Assembly (NCBI RefSeq): GCF_000372825.1
Contig: NZ_KB910516.1
Span: forward strand, 3,983,147 to 4,047,146
DNA: 64,000 nucleotides
Reading direction: 5' to 3'
From: Methylobacterium sp. 77
GTDB lineage: Bacteria; Pseudomonadota; Alphaproteobacteria; Rhizobiales; Beijerinckiaceae
The first letter of the stretch is position 1. The number at the start of each line of letters is the position of its first letter. Positions 28,260 to 37,785 of the stretch are shown piece by piece. The position numbers and the translations under genes are program-made. A model generated the notes under the pieces. That model had not been told where the DNA came from. It searched no databases and was given only the letters and a program-made list of their open reading frames with translations.

Positions 28260-28589
28260 TCAATGCGGCGCGGTCTGGCCCGAGGCGAGGATCGTCACGC
28301 CGACGGCGATCACGGCGATGCCGATCATCATCGACAGGGTGATCGGCTCGTGGAACAGCAGCGCGCCGCCGAGCGCCGCCCCGACCATGCCGATTCCGGC
28401 CCAGATCGCATAGACGATCCCGATCGGCAGCATGTTCATGCTGTTCGACATCAGCCAGAACGCCGTGCCGTAGCCCAGAACCACGATGATCGTCGGCACG
28501 GGCTTGGTCAGGCCGTCCGCGGCCTTCAGAGCGAGGGTCGCCGTCACTTCGGCGGTGATGGCGAAGGCGAGGAGCAGATACGGGTTCAT
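28260..28589 (-). CDS. Small multidrug resistance (SMR) family transporter
   Basis: 109 residues with four membrane helices, the complete size of an SMR protein. The conserved membrane-embedded Glu is in LLLAFAITAEVTATLALK (Glu 14), and the signatures YGTAFWLMSNSMNMLPIGIV, YAIWAGIGMVGAALGG and LFHEPITLSMMIGIAVIAVG are typical. It works as an antiparallel dimer exchanging protons for cationic drugs or guanidinium-type compounds. The ATG at 28589 is chosen; the frame extends upstream without family likeness. The gene lies 56 bases downstream of the serine hydrolase start, same strand. Confidence 0.92.
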   Translation of the reverse strand: MNPYLLLAFAITAEVTATLALKAADGLTKPVPTIIVVLGYGTAFWLMSNSMNMLPIGIVYAIWAGIGMVGAALGGALLFHEPITLSMMIGIAVIAVGVTILASGQTAPH

Positions 28590-28831
28590 GCGGGAATCGT
28601 CCGTGCGGGCGGATCGTTTCAAGATCACGTCGGCCGTTAATTTCGCGTGTGGGATCGGGCCGGAACTCGAGTGCCGGGAGGGTGCGCGTGTCCGTCGGGG
28701 ACGGCTTGCTCCATGCGAGGTCTCGCGGCACGGTCGGGCATCGACCGCGCGAGATTCGGTCCGGTCTTCCGAGCCGGACCGTCCCGAGGTCGACCCTCCA
28801 GCCGAACTCTCCAGCGACGGGCACCGACACG

Positions 28832-29083
28832 ATGCGCACGACACTGACCGCCGCCTTCCTGCTGGCCTTCACGGGCGCCGCCCTCGCGCAGCAGGTGAGC
28901 GAACCGCCGATCCAGGGTCCGCAGGATGCCGCCTGCCGCGAGCAGGCGAGGGCGCAGGTGTTCAGCGCCGCGAATCCGAGCAATCTCAGCCTCTACGATC
29001 TCGGCTCGCAGATCTATCACGCCTGCATGGCGAGCTATCACGCCACCGGACCGAACCCCGAGCGCAAGGAACGCCGCTTCTGA
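28832..29083 (+). CDS. Small secreted hypothetical protein
   Basis: 83 residues. A signal peptide (RTTLTAAFLLAFTGAALA, cleavage before QQVSEP) is followed by a 60-residue mature part with two cysteines (AACREQARAQVF and YHACMASYHATG) that could form one disulfide in the periplasm. No family recognised. It is followed by the LprI-like gene 19 bases downstream, so the two may be co-expressed envelope proteins. Confidence 0.7.
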   Translation: MRTTLTAAFLLAFTGAALAQQVSEPPIQGPQDAACREQARAQVFSAANPSNLSLYDLGSQIYHACMASYHATGPNPERKERRF

Positions 29084-29102
29084 GGAGCCTCGTCCCGTGA
29101 CG

Positions 29103-29561
29103 ATGTGCGCTTACGCGTTCCTTCGACGGGCGGGCGGGCTTCCGCTCGCCGTGCTGCTGTCGCTCGCCGGGCCGGCATCTCCGGTTTTGGCGGATCAGAC
29201 CTCGACCAATCAGCCCTCGGTCAAACTCTGCGCCACCGAGACGTCGGATGTCGGCACCCAGGCCTGCCTGCACAAAGCCCTCGATGGCGCCGACACGGCG
29301 TTGAACGCGGCCTACCGGAAGGCGCTCTCTGTGATCGACACGGACGATCGCGGCGAGGATGCCAAGGCCAAGGCGGCCTGGAAGGCGCAGCTCGCCGCCG
29401 CCCAACGCGCCTGGATCGCGTTCCGCGACGCCGATTGCGGCGATCTCGTCCTCAGCGAGTGGAGCGGCGGCAGCGGCGCCAACGCCGCCGGCTATGCCTG
29501 CCGCTACGACAAGACCGTGCAGCGCACGAACGACATCCTGAGCCGCTACCCGCTCCACTGA
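29103..29561 (+). CDS. LprI/DUF1311-family secreted protein
   Basis: 152 residues. A signal peptide (RRAGGLPLAVLLSLAGPASP then VLADQ) precedes a DUF1311 (LprI-type lysozyme inhibitor) domain: CATETSDVGTQACLHKALDG, ALNAAYRKAL, QRAWIAFRDADCGD and YACRYDKTVQRTNDI with the expected four cysteines. Some family members inhibit lysozyme; most are uncharacterised periplasmic proteins. Start is ATG 29103; GTG 29097 is also in frame. Confidence 0.85.
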   Translation: MCAYAFLRRAGGLPLAVLLSLAGPASPVLADQTSTNQPSVKLCATETSDVGTQACLHKALDGADTALNAAYRKALSVIDTDDRGEDAKAKAAWKAQLAAAQRAWIAFRDADCGDLVLSEWSGGSGANAAGYACRYDKTVQRTNDILSRYPLH

Positions 29562-29668
29562 TCCCGGATCTCACCGCTGCCGATCAAGAGTCGGGGTCGG
29601 CGAGGGCAGACCCGACTGGTCGAACTCATGGAGGGCCGGGAAGACCCGGTTCGCGCGGCGGCTGCGGC

Positions 29669-31063
29669 TCAGCGGTAATCGGTCGGGGTGAGGCCGTGCC
29701 GGGCGAGCTTGTCGTAGAGGGTCTTGCGCGGCGTGCCGAGGGATTCGGCGGCGATGCGGACGTCGCCGCCGGCCATGATCAGTTCCTCGCGGATCAGGCC
29801 GCGCTCGAACCGGTCGACCTGCTCGGCCAGGGTGCCGGTGGTCGCGGCCTCGGGCGCGGGCGCGTCGTGCTGGCCGAGGCCGAGGCCGAGGGCGTGGCGC
29901 TCGGCGAAATGGCCGAGTTCGCGCACGTTGCCGGGCCAGTCGTGCCGGCGCAGATGGTCGCGCACGGCCGGCGTGATCGCCGGAGCCTCGCGTCCGAAGC
30001 GCGCGGCGGCGCGGGTGAGGAATTCCTGGAACAGCAGCATCACGTCCTCGCGCCGGTCGCGCAGGGGCGGGATCGCGATCGTGATGACGTTGAGGCGGTG
30101 GTAGAGGTCGTCGCGGAAGCTGCCCTGCGCCGCCGCCTGGCCGAGATCGACCTTGGTCGCCGCCACCACGCGCATGTCGATGGCGCGGATCTCGTTGCTG
30201 CCCAGCGGCTCCACCGCCCGCTCCTGCAGCACGCGCAGGAGCTTCACCTGCAGGCCGAGCGGCATGCTCTCGATCTCGTCGAGGAACAGCGTGCCCCCGT
30301 GCGCGTGCTCGATCCGGCCGACGCGGCGCTTGAGCGCCCCGGTGAAGGCGCCGGCCTCGTGGCCGAAGAGTTCGCTCTCGACGACGCTGTCGGGCAGCGC
30401 CCCGCAATTCATCGCCACGAAGTTCCGGCTCGCGCGCCGGCTCCAGCGGTGCAGCGCGCTCGCCACCACCTCCTTGCCCGATCCGGTCTCGCCGAAGACG
30501 AGCACGTCGACATCGGCCTGGGCGACCTCGCGCACGAGGCGGCGCAGGCGCACCATCTCCGGGGAGATGCCGAGGAAGGCGGGATCCTCCTCCACCGCGG
30601 CCTCCAGCCGGGCGCGCAGAACGCGGTTCTCGAGGACGAGCCGGCGGCGCTCCAGGGCGCGGCGCGCCGAGGCGACCAGGGATTCGGCCGGATAGGGCTT
30701 GGCCAGGAAGTCGTAGGCCCCGTCGCGCATGGCCCCCACCGCCATGCGGATGTCGCCGTGGCCGGTGATCAGGATGACGGGCAGTTCCGGATCGATCGCC
30801 TTGATCCGCGCGAAAAGGGCGATGCCGTCGAGATCGGGCAGGCGCACGTCGGTGACGACGAGGCCGGGCGGATCGGCGATGATCGCAGCCAGCGCCGGCC
30901 CGGCGGCCCCGAAGGTCTCGACCGTGAACCCGTCGAGTTCCAGGCTCTGGCGGTTGGCGCGGCAGACATCGGCCTCGTCGTCGATGAACACCACCCGCTC
31001 GGCCGCGCCGCCCGCCGTCACCTCTCCCGCCGTCTCCTCTCCCGTCGTCTCTTGCCCGCTCAC
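29669..31063 (-). CDS. dctD: C4-dicarboxylate response regulator DctD (sigma-54 activator)
   Basis: 464 residues, NtrC family. Receiver: VVFIDDEADVCRANRQSLEL, acceptor Asp in LVVTDVRLPDLDG and the Lys of YDFLAKPYPAESL. AAA+ core: Walker A GETGSGKE, the sigma-54 contact loop GAFTGA, Walker B GTLFLDEIESMPL. C-terminal Fis-type helix: RIAAESLGTPRKTLYDKLAR. It is phosphorylated by DctB and activates dctA with RNA polymerase-sigma54. The start is GTG 31063, overlapping the dctB stop by 3 bases (GTGA). The -24/-12 promoter and dyads at dctA (32948-33094) are its likely target. Confidence 0.95.
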   Translation of the reverse strand: MSGQETTGEETAGEVTAGGAAERVVFIDDEADVCRANRQSLELDGFTVETFGAAGPALAAIIADPPGLVVTDVRLPDLDGIALFARIKAIDPELPVILITGHGDIRMAVGAMRDGAYDFLAKPYPAESLVASARRALERRRLVLENRVLRARLEAAVEEDPAFLGISPEMVRLRRLVREVAQADVDVLVFGETGSGKEVVASALHRWSRRASRNFVAMNCGALPDSVVESELFGHEAGAFTGALKRRVGRIEHAHGGTLFLDEIESMPLGLQVKLLRVLQERAVEPLGSNEIRAIDMRVVAATKVDLGQAAAQGSFRDDLYHRLNVITIAIPPLRDRREDVMLLFQEFLTRAAARFGREAPAITPAVRDHLRRHDWPGNVRELGHFAERHALGLGLGQHDAPAPEAATTGTLAEQVDRFERGLIREELIMAGGDVRIAAESLGTPRKTLYDKLARHGLTPTDYR

Positions 31064-32934
31064 GTCGCCGCCTCCACCGGGGCTTTCGCCAGTTCCATCC
31101 GGAAGATCGCGCCGCCGGCCGGATCGTCCACGGCGTTCAGGCTGCCGCCGCAATCCTCGACGATTCCGCGGGAGATGGCGAGCCCGAGACCGAGCCCGTC
31201 CGACTTGGTGGTGAAGAAGGCGTCGAAGACCTGGGCCCGGATCGTCTCGGGCAGGCCCGGCCCGGTATCGCGGACCTCGATCGCCACGCGGCCGTCGGGC
31301 GCGTCCCGCACCTGGATGGACACGCGCGGATCGGCGCTTCCCGCCGCCGCGTCGAGGGCGTTCTGGAGCAGGTTGACCACGACCTGTTCGAGGCGCGGCC
31401 CGTCGCCGAGGACGCGCAGGCCGGGCGAAGCCGCCTCCGCCGACAGGGCGATCCGGGCCGCCGTCGCGCGCGCCTCCACCAGTTCCAGGCTGTTGGCGAG
31501 GATATCGGCCAGAGCCACCGGCTCGCGCCGGGGCGAGGAACGCCGGGCGAATCCCTTGAGCTGCCGGGTCAGCCCGCCGATGCGGTCGGTGAGCCGGCCG
31601 ATGGCGAAGGCGTTCTCCGCCGCCTCCTCGCCCCGTCCGCGCCGGACCAGGATCGCGGCGTTGTCGGCATAGGCGCGGATGGCGGCCAGCGGCTGGTTGA
31701 TCTCGTGCGCCATGCTGGCGGCGAACTGGCCCAGGGCCGCGAGCCGGCCGGCCTGGGCCAGTTCGCGGCCGAGGCGCTCGCGCTCAGCCTCCGCCTGCCG
31801 CCGCTCCTCTTCCGCCCTGCGGCGCTCCTCGATCTCCTGCCGCAGCATCCGGTTGGCGTCGGTGAGTTCCTGCGTCCGCTCGCGGACGTTCCGTTCCAGC
31901 TCCTCGCGCCGGGCGAAGGCCTGGGCGAGGCGCTGGCGGGTCCGTCGGCGCCGGCCGGCGAGGGTCGCGATCCCGAGACAGGCGAGGCCGGTGCCGAGGG
32001 CGGCGATGGTCCAGGCCTGCACCCGCTCGCGGTCCACCGCCGCGCCCACCGGCGTCAGGGTATGGAGCCGCCAATCGGTGCCGGGGATGGCGGCGTCCAG
32101 GGCCAGGGCGGTCCGCGCCGGCCGCGATCCCTGGCCGATGCGGACGAGGCCCGGCATCCCCTCGACGGGATGGAGCGGCAGCGCCGAGAGCGGCGCCTCG
32201 CCGAATTCCAGCGCCTCGCGGATGCGCCTGCGCTCGTCGTCGCCGACCTCGCGCAGGGTGGCGAAGTGCCAGGCCGGATCGCTCGCCACCAGGACGATGC
32301 CCCGCGCATCGGCCACGAACACCCCGTCTCCCGATTGCCGCCACGCGGCCTCGACGCCGTGGAACTCGATCTTCACCACCACGACGCCGCCGGCCCCGTC
32401 GATCCGCCGCGAGAGGTAGAGGCCGGCCCGGCCGCTGACCGTGCCCAGGGCGAATTGCGATCCGGCTCCATCGGCCATCGCCTGCCGGAAATAGGGCCGG
32501 AAGGCATAGTCCCGGCCGATGAAGCTGCGCTCGGATTCCGCGTTGCTCGCCGCCACGGTGATGCCGTCGGGCCGGATGACGTAGATCACCGCCGCGCCGG
32601 TGGCGGCCGCCACCTGGGCGAGGCGCCTGTCGACCCGGGCGACCAGGTCCCGTCCCGGCGCCGACCCCGCGACCGCCGCGATCTCGGGATCGGCCGCGAG
32701 CGCCAGGGGCAGCGAGGCCTGCTTCTGCATCTCGGCCCGCAGGGCGCCGACCTGAAGCGCCAGGGCCGCCTGTGCCGTGCGACGCAGGTCGGCCAGCGCC
32801 CAGCGTTCGGCCGCCCGTCCGGCGAGCCAGGCCGCGATCAGGACCAGCGCGAGGCTGCCGACCAGAACGAGGCCCCGCCGCCGCGTCGGTCCTCGCGAGC
32901 CGGTTCCATCATGGGGTGAGACATTCTGATTCAC
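31060..32934 (-). CDS. dctB: C4-dicarboxylate sensor kinase DctB
   Basis: 624 residues. Two membrane helices (LVLVGSLALVLIAAWLAGRA near residue 30 and AWTIAALGTGLACLGIATLA near 310) flank a periplasmic double-PAS (dCache-like) sensor with AAVIYVIRPDGITVAASNAE, SFIGRDYAFRPYF and SGRAGLYLSRRIDG, the signature DctB ligand region. A coiled coil leads to the kinase core SMAHEINQPLAAIRAYADNA, LLQNALDAA and GLGLGLAISRGIVEDCGGSL. It senses succinate, malate or fumarate, normally together with DctA. It is divergent from dctA. Confidence 0.95.
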   Translation of the reverse strand: MNQNVSPHDGTGSRGPTRRRGLVLVGSLALVLIAAWLAGRAAERWALADLRRTAQAALALQVGALRAEMQKQASLPLALAADPEIAAVAGSAPGRDLVARVDRRLAQVAAATGAAVIYVIRPDGITVAASNAESERSFIGRDYAFRPYFRQAMADGAGSQFALGTVSGRAGLYLSRRIDGAGGVVVVKIEFHGVEAAWRQSGDGVFVADARGIVLVASDPAWHFATLREVGDDERRRIREALEFGEAPLSALPLHPVEGMPGLVRIGQGSRPARTALALDAAIPGTDWRLHTLTPVGAAVDRERVQAWTIAALGTGLACLGIATLAGRRRRTRQRLAQAFARREELERNVRERTQELTDANRMLRQEIEERRRAEEERRQAEAERERLGRELAQAGRLAALGQFAASMAHEINQPLAAIRAYADNAAILVRRGRGEEAAENAFAIGRLTDRIGGLTRQLKGFARRSSPRREPVALADILANSLELVEARATAARIALSAEAASPGLRVLGDGPRLEQVVVNLLQNALDAAAGSADPRVSIQVRDAPDGRVAIEVRDTGPGLPETIRAQVFDAFFTTKSDGLGLGLAISRGIVEDCGGSLNAVDDPAGGAIFRMELAKAPVEAAT

Positions 32935-32947
32935 GCGCCGCGCCCCG

Positions 32948-32995
32948 GTGCGGATTCCCGGACGGGATTTCGCGCTCGCGTGCGGACATCCGCAC
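32948..32995 (+). promoter_or_regulatory. Tandem DctD-type upstream activating dyads
   Basis: A perfect dyad GTGCGGA-CA-TCCGCAC lies at 32980-32995. A weaker copy, GTGCGGA-TT-CCCGGAC, lies at 32948-32963. Their centres are 32 bases apart (three helical turns) and the strong one is about 90 bases upstream of the sigma-54 promoter. Rhizobial dctA is also preceded by tandem DctD sites of this kind, one strong and one weak. Confidence 0.75.
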
Positions 32996-33079
32996 CGGAG
33001 CCCTGGAAGCGGTCCGTATTCATCGGAAAAATATGTCTCGAATCAATGTCTTAACGAAATATTCCGGGAGTTCCGGAAC

Positions 33080-33094
33080 TGGCACGCGGGTTGC
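33080..33094 (+). promoter_or_regulatory. Sigma-54 (-24/-12) promoter of dctA
   Basis: TGGCACG-CGGG-TTGC matches the -24/-12 consensus (TGGCACG-N4-TTGCW) in every position but the last. It is preceded by DctD-type dyads and followed by a leader of about 145 bases to the dctA ATG. Confidence 0.85.
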
Positions 33095-33248
33095 CATTCC
33101 TTGAGCGAAACGCAGACCTGCGCCCATCGCAGGGCTGGGCGCCGAAGGGGCCGGACCCCGGAGGCCAACACCAAGAGAGGACGAGGCCCGGACGAACCCG
33201 GCGCTCCGATCCGACCCGACCCGATCCACTTCCAGGGAGAAGCCCGTC

Positions 33249-34592
33249 ATGGTTGCCGTACCGTCACCGCTCACCGCACCGCATCCGCCGTCAAAGCCCA
33301 AGCCCATCTACCGCACGCTGTACTTCCAGGTGCTCGTCGCCGTGGCGATCGGCATTCTGCTCGGCCATTTCTATCCGCAGTTCGGATCGGAGATGAAGCC
33401 CTTCGGCGACGCCTTCATCAAGCTCGTCAAGATGATCATCGCGCCGGTGATCTTTCTCACCGTGGTCTCCGGCATCGCCGGCATGACCAATCTCGAGAAG
33501 GTCGGCCGCGTCGGCGGCAAGGCGCTGATCTACTTCGTCACCTTCTCGACGCTGGCCCTGATCGTCGGCCTCATCGTGGCGAACCTCGTCCAGCCGGGCG
33601 CGGGCATGCATATCGATCCGAAGTCGCTCGATCCGAAGTCGATCGCGATGTACGCCGACAAGGCGAAGACGCAGACGATCACCGACTTCCTGATGAACAT
33701 CATCCCGACCACGGCGGTGGGCGCCTTCTCGGGCGGCGAGATCCTTCAGGTCCTGTTCTTCTCGGTGCTGTTCGGCTTCGGCCTCGCCTTCCTCGGCGAT
33801 CGCGGCAAGCCGGTCCTCGACATCATCAAGGTGCTGTCGGAAGCCATCTTCGGCGTCGTCAACATCATCATGAAGGTCGCTCCCATCGGTGCCTTCGGCG
33901 CCATGGCCTTCACCATCGGCAAGTACGGCATCGCCTCGCTCGCCAACCTCGCCTACCTCGTCGGCGCCTTCTACCTGACCTCGGCGATCTTCGTGCTCGG
34001 CGTGCTCGGCCTCGTCGCCCGCTACAACGGGTTCTCGATCATCGCGCTGATCCGCTACATCAAGGAGGAGCTGATGCTCGTCCTCGGGACCTCCTCCTCC
34101 GAATCGGCCCTGCCCTCGCTGCTGGAGAAGATGGAGCGCGCCGGCTGCTCGAAGCCGGTTGTCGGCCTCGTGGTCCCCACCGGCTACTCGTTCAACCTCG
34201 ACGGCACCAACATCTACATGACGATGGCGGCGCTCTTCATCGCGCAGGCGACGGACACCCCGCTGTCCCTGGGCGAGCAGGGCCTCCTCCTCCTCGTGGC
34301 GATGCTGTCCTCGAAGGGCGCGGCGGGTGTCACCGGCTCGGGCTTCATCACCCTCGCCGCGACGCTCGCGGTGGTGCCCTCGGTGCCCGTCGTCGGCATG
34401 GCGCTGATCCTCGGCGTCGACCGGTTCATGTCCGAGTGCCGCGCACTCACCAACTTCATCGGCAACGCGGTGGCCTGCATCGTCGTCGCCCGCTGGGAGG
34501 GTGAGGTCGACGAGGTCAGGCTCGCCGCCGCCCTCGGCGGCAAGCCGATGCCGCTGGCCAGCGAAATGCCGGTCCTCCAGCCCGCGGAATAA
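33249..34592 (+). CDS. dctA: C4-dicarboxylate/H+ symporter DctA
   Basis: 447 residues, DAACS family, normal length. It imports succinate, fumarate and malate with protons across the inner membrane. Visible family motifs are [40 protein letters not shown], the serine-rich re-entrant loop [20 protein letters not shown], the motif [20 protein letters not shown] and [19 protein letters not shown]. The start is the ATG at 33249 after CAGGGAGAAG. Expression is expected to need DctD, sigma-54 and C4-dicarboxylates. Confidence 0.97.
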   Translation: MVAVPSPLTAPHPPSKPKPIYRTLYFQVLVAVAIGILLGHFYPQFGSEMKPFGDAFIKLVKMIIAPVIFLTVVSGIAGMTNLEKVGRVGGKALIYFVTFSTLALIVGLIVANLVQPGAGMHIDPKSLDPKSIAMYADKAKTQTITDFLMNIIPTTAVGAFSGGEILQVLFFSVLFGFGLAFLGDRGKPVLDIIKVLSEAIFGVVNIIMKVAPIGAFGAMAFTIGKYGIASLANLAYLVGAFYLTSAIFVLGVLGLVARYNGFSIIALIRYIKEELMLVLGTSSSESALPSLLEKMERAGCSKPVVGLVVPTGYSFNLDGTNIYMTMAALFIAQATDTPLSLGEQGLLLLVAMLSSKGAAGVTGSGFITLAATLAVVPSVPVVGMALILGVDRFMSECRALTNFIGNAVACIVVARWEGEVDEVRLAAALGGKPMPLASEMPVLQPAE

Positions 34593-34667
34593 CCCCCGCC
34601 TCCCCCCTCGCAGCGAAAGGGTCATCCCCCATCGCCGCGAGGGGATCTCGACAAGGCCGCGTCAAAG

Positions 34668-34705
34668 AAGGGCAGGCCGGACCGGAGGGTCCGGCCTGCC
34701 CTTTT
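34668..34705 (+). terminator. Rho-independent terminator of dctA
   Basis: A perfect 16-base stem (AAGGGCAGGCCGGACC at 34668-34683 with its complement at 34688-34703), loop GGAG, ending in a T-run CTTTT. It begins 76 bases after the dctA stop. Confidence 0.9.
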
Positions 34706-34715
34706 CGCGTTCCGG

Positions 34716-34815
34716 CAAGCCCTTCGAGCAAGCCCTTCGAGCAAGCCCTTCGAGCAAGCCCTTCGAGCAAGCCCTTCGAGCAAGCCCTTCGAGCAAGACC
34801 TTCGTGCAAGACCTG
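34716..34815. repeat. 13-base tandem repeat array
   Basis: Six perfect copies of CAAGCCCTTCGAG occupy 34716-34793. One degenerate copy (CAAGACCTTCGTG) and a partial one follow to 34815. It lies directly after the dctA terminator and before the end of the TSUP gene, outside any credible gene. Because 13 is not a multiple of three it would frameshift any reading frame, consistent with non-coding DNA. Probably a variable-number repeat. Confidence 0.9.
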
Positions 34816-34849
34816 GCCCGGCATGGCCCGCGCTCATCGCGGCGATCGG

Positions 34850-35572
34850 TCAGCCGAAGCCGTTCCAGAGAAGGCAGGTGCCCGATGCGAGGAGGAGCGC
34901 GTCCATGATGGAGCGGAAGGATTCCGGGGCGAGGCGAAGCACGAAGGGCTTGGCCACGAAGGCGCCGACCATGAGCGCGCCGCCGACGCAGAGCCCCCTG
35001 AGGACGTCCTCGACCGGCAGGGCGCCTGAACCCTGAAAGGTCATGGTCTTGGTCAGGTAGATCGCCAAGGATGCGGCGGCCTCAGTGCCGATGAACGCGC
35101 CCTTGGTCAGGCCGTAGCCGATGAAGACCGGCACCGAGGCCGGCCCGGTCGAGGCGACGATGCCGGTGAGAAAGCCGATCGCCGCTCCGGCGACCGCCAG
35201 ATGGGGCAGCCTCAGCCTGATGAGGTGGGCCGCCAGCCAGCGGCGCGCGGGGATCATCGCCAGGAGGAACGCGCCGATCGCCAGGTCGACGGCGCGGGGC
35301 GGCAGGACCAGCATCGTGCGGGCACCGAGCACCGAAGCGGGGATGCCGGTCGCCGCATAGGCGGCCACGGCCCGTCCGTCGACCTCGCGCCACCAGGCCA
35401 GGATGCGCGAGAGGTTCGCCATGACGGCGGCGACCGCCATGATCGGGATGGCTTCCTTCGGCCCGTAGACAGACGCGAGGACCGGCACCAGCATGATCGA
35501 GGAGCCGGTGCCGATGATGCCGCTGACGACACCCGCCACGAGGCCGATGATGAGGATGAGAAGCAGACCCAT
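34850..35572 (-). CDS. TSUP-family (TauE/SafE) permease
   Basis: 240 residues with eight predicted membrane helices. The typical duplicated TSUP motif is seen in LVAGVVSGIIGTGSSIMLVP and, in the second half, AIGFLTGIVASTGPASVPVF. The family exports sulfite, sulfonates or organic anions; the substrate here cannot be fixed. The ATG at 35572 gives MGLLLILIIGLVAG. It lies 97 bases downstream of the bacteriocin-type ABC exporter on the same strand, but nothing else connects it to that locus. Confidence 0.88.
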   Translation of the reverse strand: MGLLLILIIGLVAGVVSGIIGTGSSIMLVPVLASVYGPKEAIPIMAVAAVMANLSRILAWWREVDGRAVAAYAATGIPASVLGARTMLVLPPRAVDLAIGAFLLAMIPARRWLAAHLIRLRLPHLAVAGAAIGFLTGIVASTGPASVPVFIGYGLTKGAFIGTEAAASLAIYLTKTMTFQGSGALPVEDVLRGLCVGGALMVGAFVAKPFVLRLAPESFRSIMDALLLASGTCLLWNGFG

Positions 35573-35669
35573 GGGGTGATTGTGCCCGGCCGGACCGGGA
35601 CGCGCCAATCCGGACGCCGCTCCGGCCCATCACGAAAGGACGAGGTGCCCGGTCGCGGCGGCGGGGAGC

Positions 35670-37781
35670 TCAGGCGGAGGGCGCCAGGGTGAAGACATGG
35701 TCGGCCCCGGCGATCGTAGCCGGGCGGTGGGCGACGATGATCCGGGTCATGCGCAGGTCGCGCAAGGCCTCGGCGATGACCGCTTCCGTCGCCTCGTCGA
35801 GATGGCTCGTCGCCTCGTCGAGGAACAGGATCTCGGGCCGGCGATAGAGGGCGCGGGCCAGGATGACCCGCTGCTTCTGCCCGCCCGACAGGGTGGAGCC
35901 CATGTCGCCCACCAGGGTCTCGAACCCCATCGGGGTGCGCTTGATGTCGGCCAGGATCGCCGCGCGCGCGGCGCATTCCTCGATCCAGCCCGCATCGGGC
36001 CGCTCGTCGAAACTGGCGATGTTCTCGGCGATGGAGCCGGCGAAGAGGCCGTCATTCTGCATCACGCCCGCGATCCGGCGGCGATAGGAGGCCGCCCCGA
36101 GGGTGCGGATCTCCTGTCCGTCGACGACGACCCGCCCCTCGCTCGCGGGCAGCAGGCCCATCATGATCTTCATCAGCGAGGTCTTGCCCGAGCCCGACGG
36201 GCCGGTGATGGCAAAGCTCGTCCCCGCCGCGACGTCGAGGCCGAGGTCGCGGAAGATCCAGGGCTCGTCGGCACCGTAGCGCAGGGCGAGGTCCCTCACC
36301 GCGATGCTCCCCGGCCGGTCCGATGCCGGCGCCAGGGCAGGGGAGGCCGGGTCCAGGGCGGAGCCGGAGCCTTCCTCCGGCTCGCTCATGACGATGTCCG
36401 ACAGCCGGTCGGTCTGGACGTTGAGCATGCGCAGCTGGAAGCCCGACTGGATCAGGTTGCCGATCCGCTGCGAGAACTGGTCGCGATAGGCGAGGAAGGC
36501 GACGAGCATGCCCAACGTCATCGACTGGTCGATGACGGCCCGTGCCCCGAGCACCAGGAGCAGCAGCCGGTCGAGGCCGAACAGCAATTCGTTGGCCCGC
36601 CCGAACACGAGGTCGAGGCGCTGCAGCCGCAGCCGGGCGTTCAGCGCGGTGACGAAGTGGTTCATCCAGGTGCCGCGGCGGCGCTCGCGCAGGTCGAGGA
36701 GCTTCACGCTCGCCATGCCGCGCACGGTCTCGATGAAGTGGCTCTGCTGGCGCGCCTCGGCGACGATCGCCTCCTCGGTGCCCTCGCGGTAGGAGGCGTA
36801 GGCGGCGATGCGCAGGGCCGCGGCGAGGGCGGTCGAGGCGACGACGACGAGGGAGAGCCAGCCGCCATAGACCACGAGCATGGCGAGCATGCCGATCGAC
36901 ATGATGCCGTCGAGTACGGCCTGGACGAGGTCGGTGGTGAGTCCCTTCTGGATCGTCGCCAGGGAGCCGAACCGCGAGATCACGTCGCCGACATGGCGCT
37001 TCTCGAAATAGTCCAGCGGCAGGCGGGAGAGATGGTCGAACAGGCTTCCCGACCATTGGTAGTTCAGCTTGGTCCCGGTGAGCATGATCGCCCAGGTCCG
37101 CGCCACCGAGAGGACGAGCTGGACGACGAGCAGCAGGGCGAGACCCACCGCCACCACCAGCAGCAGGTCGAGATCGGCGTTGACGATGACCTCGTCGATG
37201 ACGATCTGCGAGGCGATCGGCATCAGGATCGCGACGAGTTCGATCCCGAGGGACAGGGCCAGGATCTGCGCCAGGGCCGGGCGGATGCCGCCGATGGTCC
37301 GGAACAGGTCGCCCAGCGCCAGCCCGCGCTGGCGCTTCTCGCGCACGAAGCTGGTGGTCGGGCTCGCCTCCAGGGCGACCCCGGTGAATTCCCGCGACGC
37401 CTCGGCGAAGGTGAGCCTGCGGCGCCCGCGGGCGGGATCGTGGATGACGATCCCGCGTCCGGTCACGGCGGTGAGCACGACGAAGTGGTTGAGCCCCCAA
37501 TGCAGGATGCAGGGCGCCTTGAGCTTGGGCAGATCCTTCAATTCCGCCCGCAGCGCCCGCGTGGCGAGGCCCATGGAGCCGGCCAGGTCGATGAGGTTGC
37601 GCAGGGTCATGCCCTTGAGCGACAGGGCGTGGCGGCGGCGCAGGACGCCGAGATCGACATGGCGGCCGTGATAGCCGAGCACCATGCCGAGGCAGGCCAT
37701 GCCGCATTCGGCGGCCTCCGCCTGGAGCAGGACGGGCACGCGCCGGCCGAAGCCGAACTGGAGGGTACTCAGCAGGCTCAC
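35670..37781 (-). CDS. Peptidase-containing ABC exporter (C39 domain, CvaB/microcin type)
   Basis: 703 residues. Residues 1-140 form a C39 peptidase with the full triad: Gln 20 and Cys 26 in QAEAAECGMACLGM, His 99 in GLNHFVVL and Asp 115 in IHDPARG. Residues about 160-450 are an ABC transmembrane domain; the rest is an ATPase with GPSGSGKTSLMK, LSGGQKQRVILARALYRRPE and LFLDEATSHLDE. Such exporters cut double-glycine leaders and pump out the mature peptide. It is 4 bases after the HlyD-type adaptor gene and shares an operon with two double-glycine peptides at 39198-39753, its obvious substrates. A TolC partner must be encoded elsewhere. Confidence 0.93.
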   Translation of the reverse strand: MSLLSTLQFGFGRRVPVLLQAEAAECGMACLGMVLGYHGRHVDLGVLRRRHALSLKGMTLRNLIDLAGSMGLATRALRAELKDLPKLKAPCILHWGLNHFVVLTAVTGRGIVIHDPARGRRRLTFAEASREFTGVALEASPTTSFVREKRQRGLALGDLFRTIGGIRPALAQILALSLGIELVAILMPIASQIVIDEVIVNADLDLLLVVAVGLALLLVVQLVLSVARTWAIMLTGTKLNYQWSGSLFDHLSRLPLDYFEKRHVGDVISRFGSLATIQKGLTTDLVQAVLDGIMSIGMLAMLVVYGGWLSLVVVASTALAAALRIAAYASYREGTEEAIVAEARQQSHFIETVRGMASVKLLDLRERRRGTWMNHFVTALNARLRLQRLDLVFGRANELLFGLDRLLLLVLGARAVIDQSMTLGMLVAFLAYRDQFSQRIGNLIQSGFQLRMLNVQTDRLSDIVMSEPEEGSGSALDPASPALAPASDRPGSIAVRDLALRYGADEPWIFRDLGLDVAAGTSFAITGPSGSGKTSLMKIMMGLLPASEGRVVVDGQEIRTLGAASYRRRIAGVMQNDGLFAGSIAENIASFDERPDAGWIEECAARAAILADIKRTPMGFETLVGDMGSTLSGGQKQRVILARALYRRPEILFLDEATSHLDEATEAVIAEALRDLRMTRIIVAHRPATIAGADHVFTLAPSA

Positions 37782-37785
37782 GCGC

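Noticed and set aside
29105..31672. An 855-codon plus-strand frame opposite dctD
   Set aside because: The product is compositionally biased and has no domain; dctD and dctB on the other strand show every expected motif.
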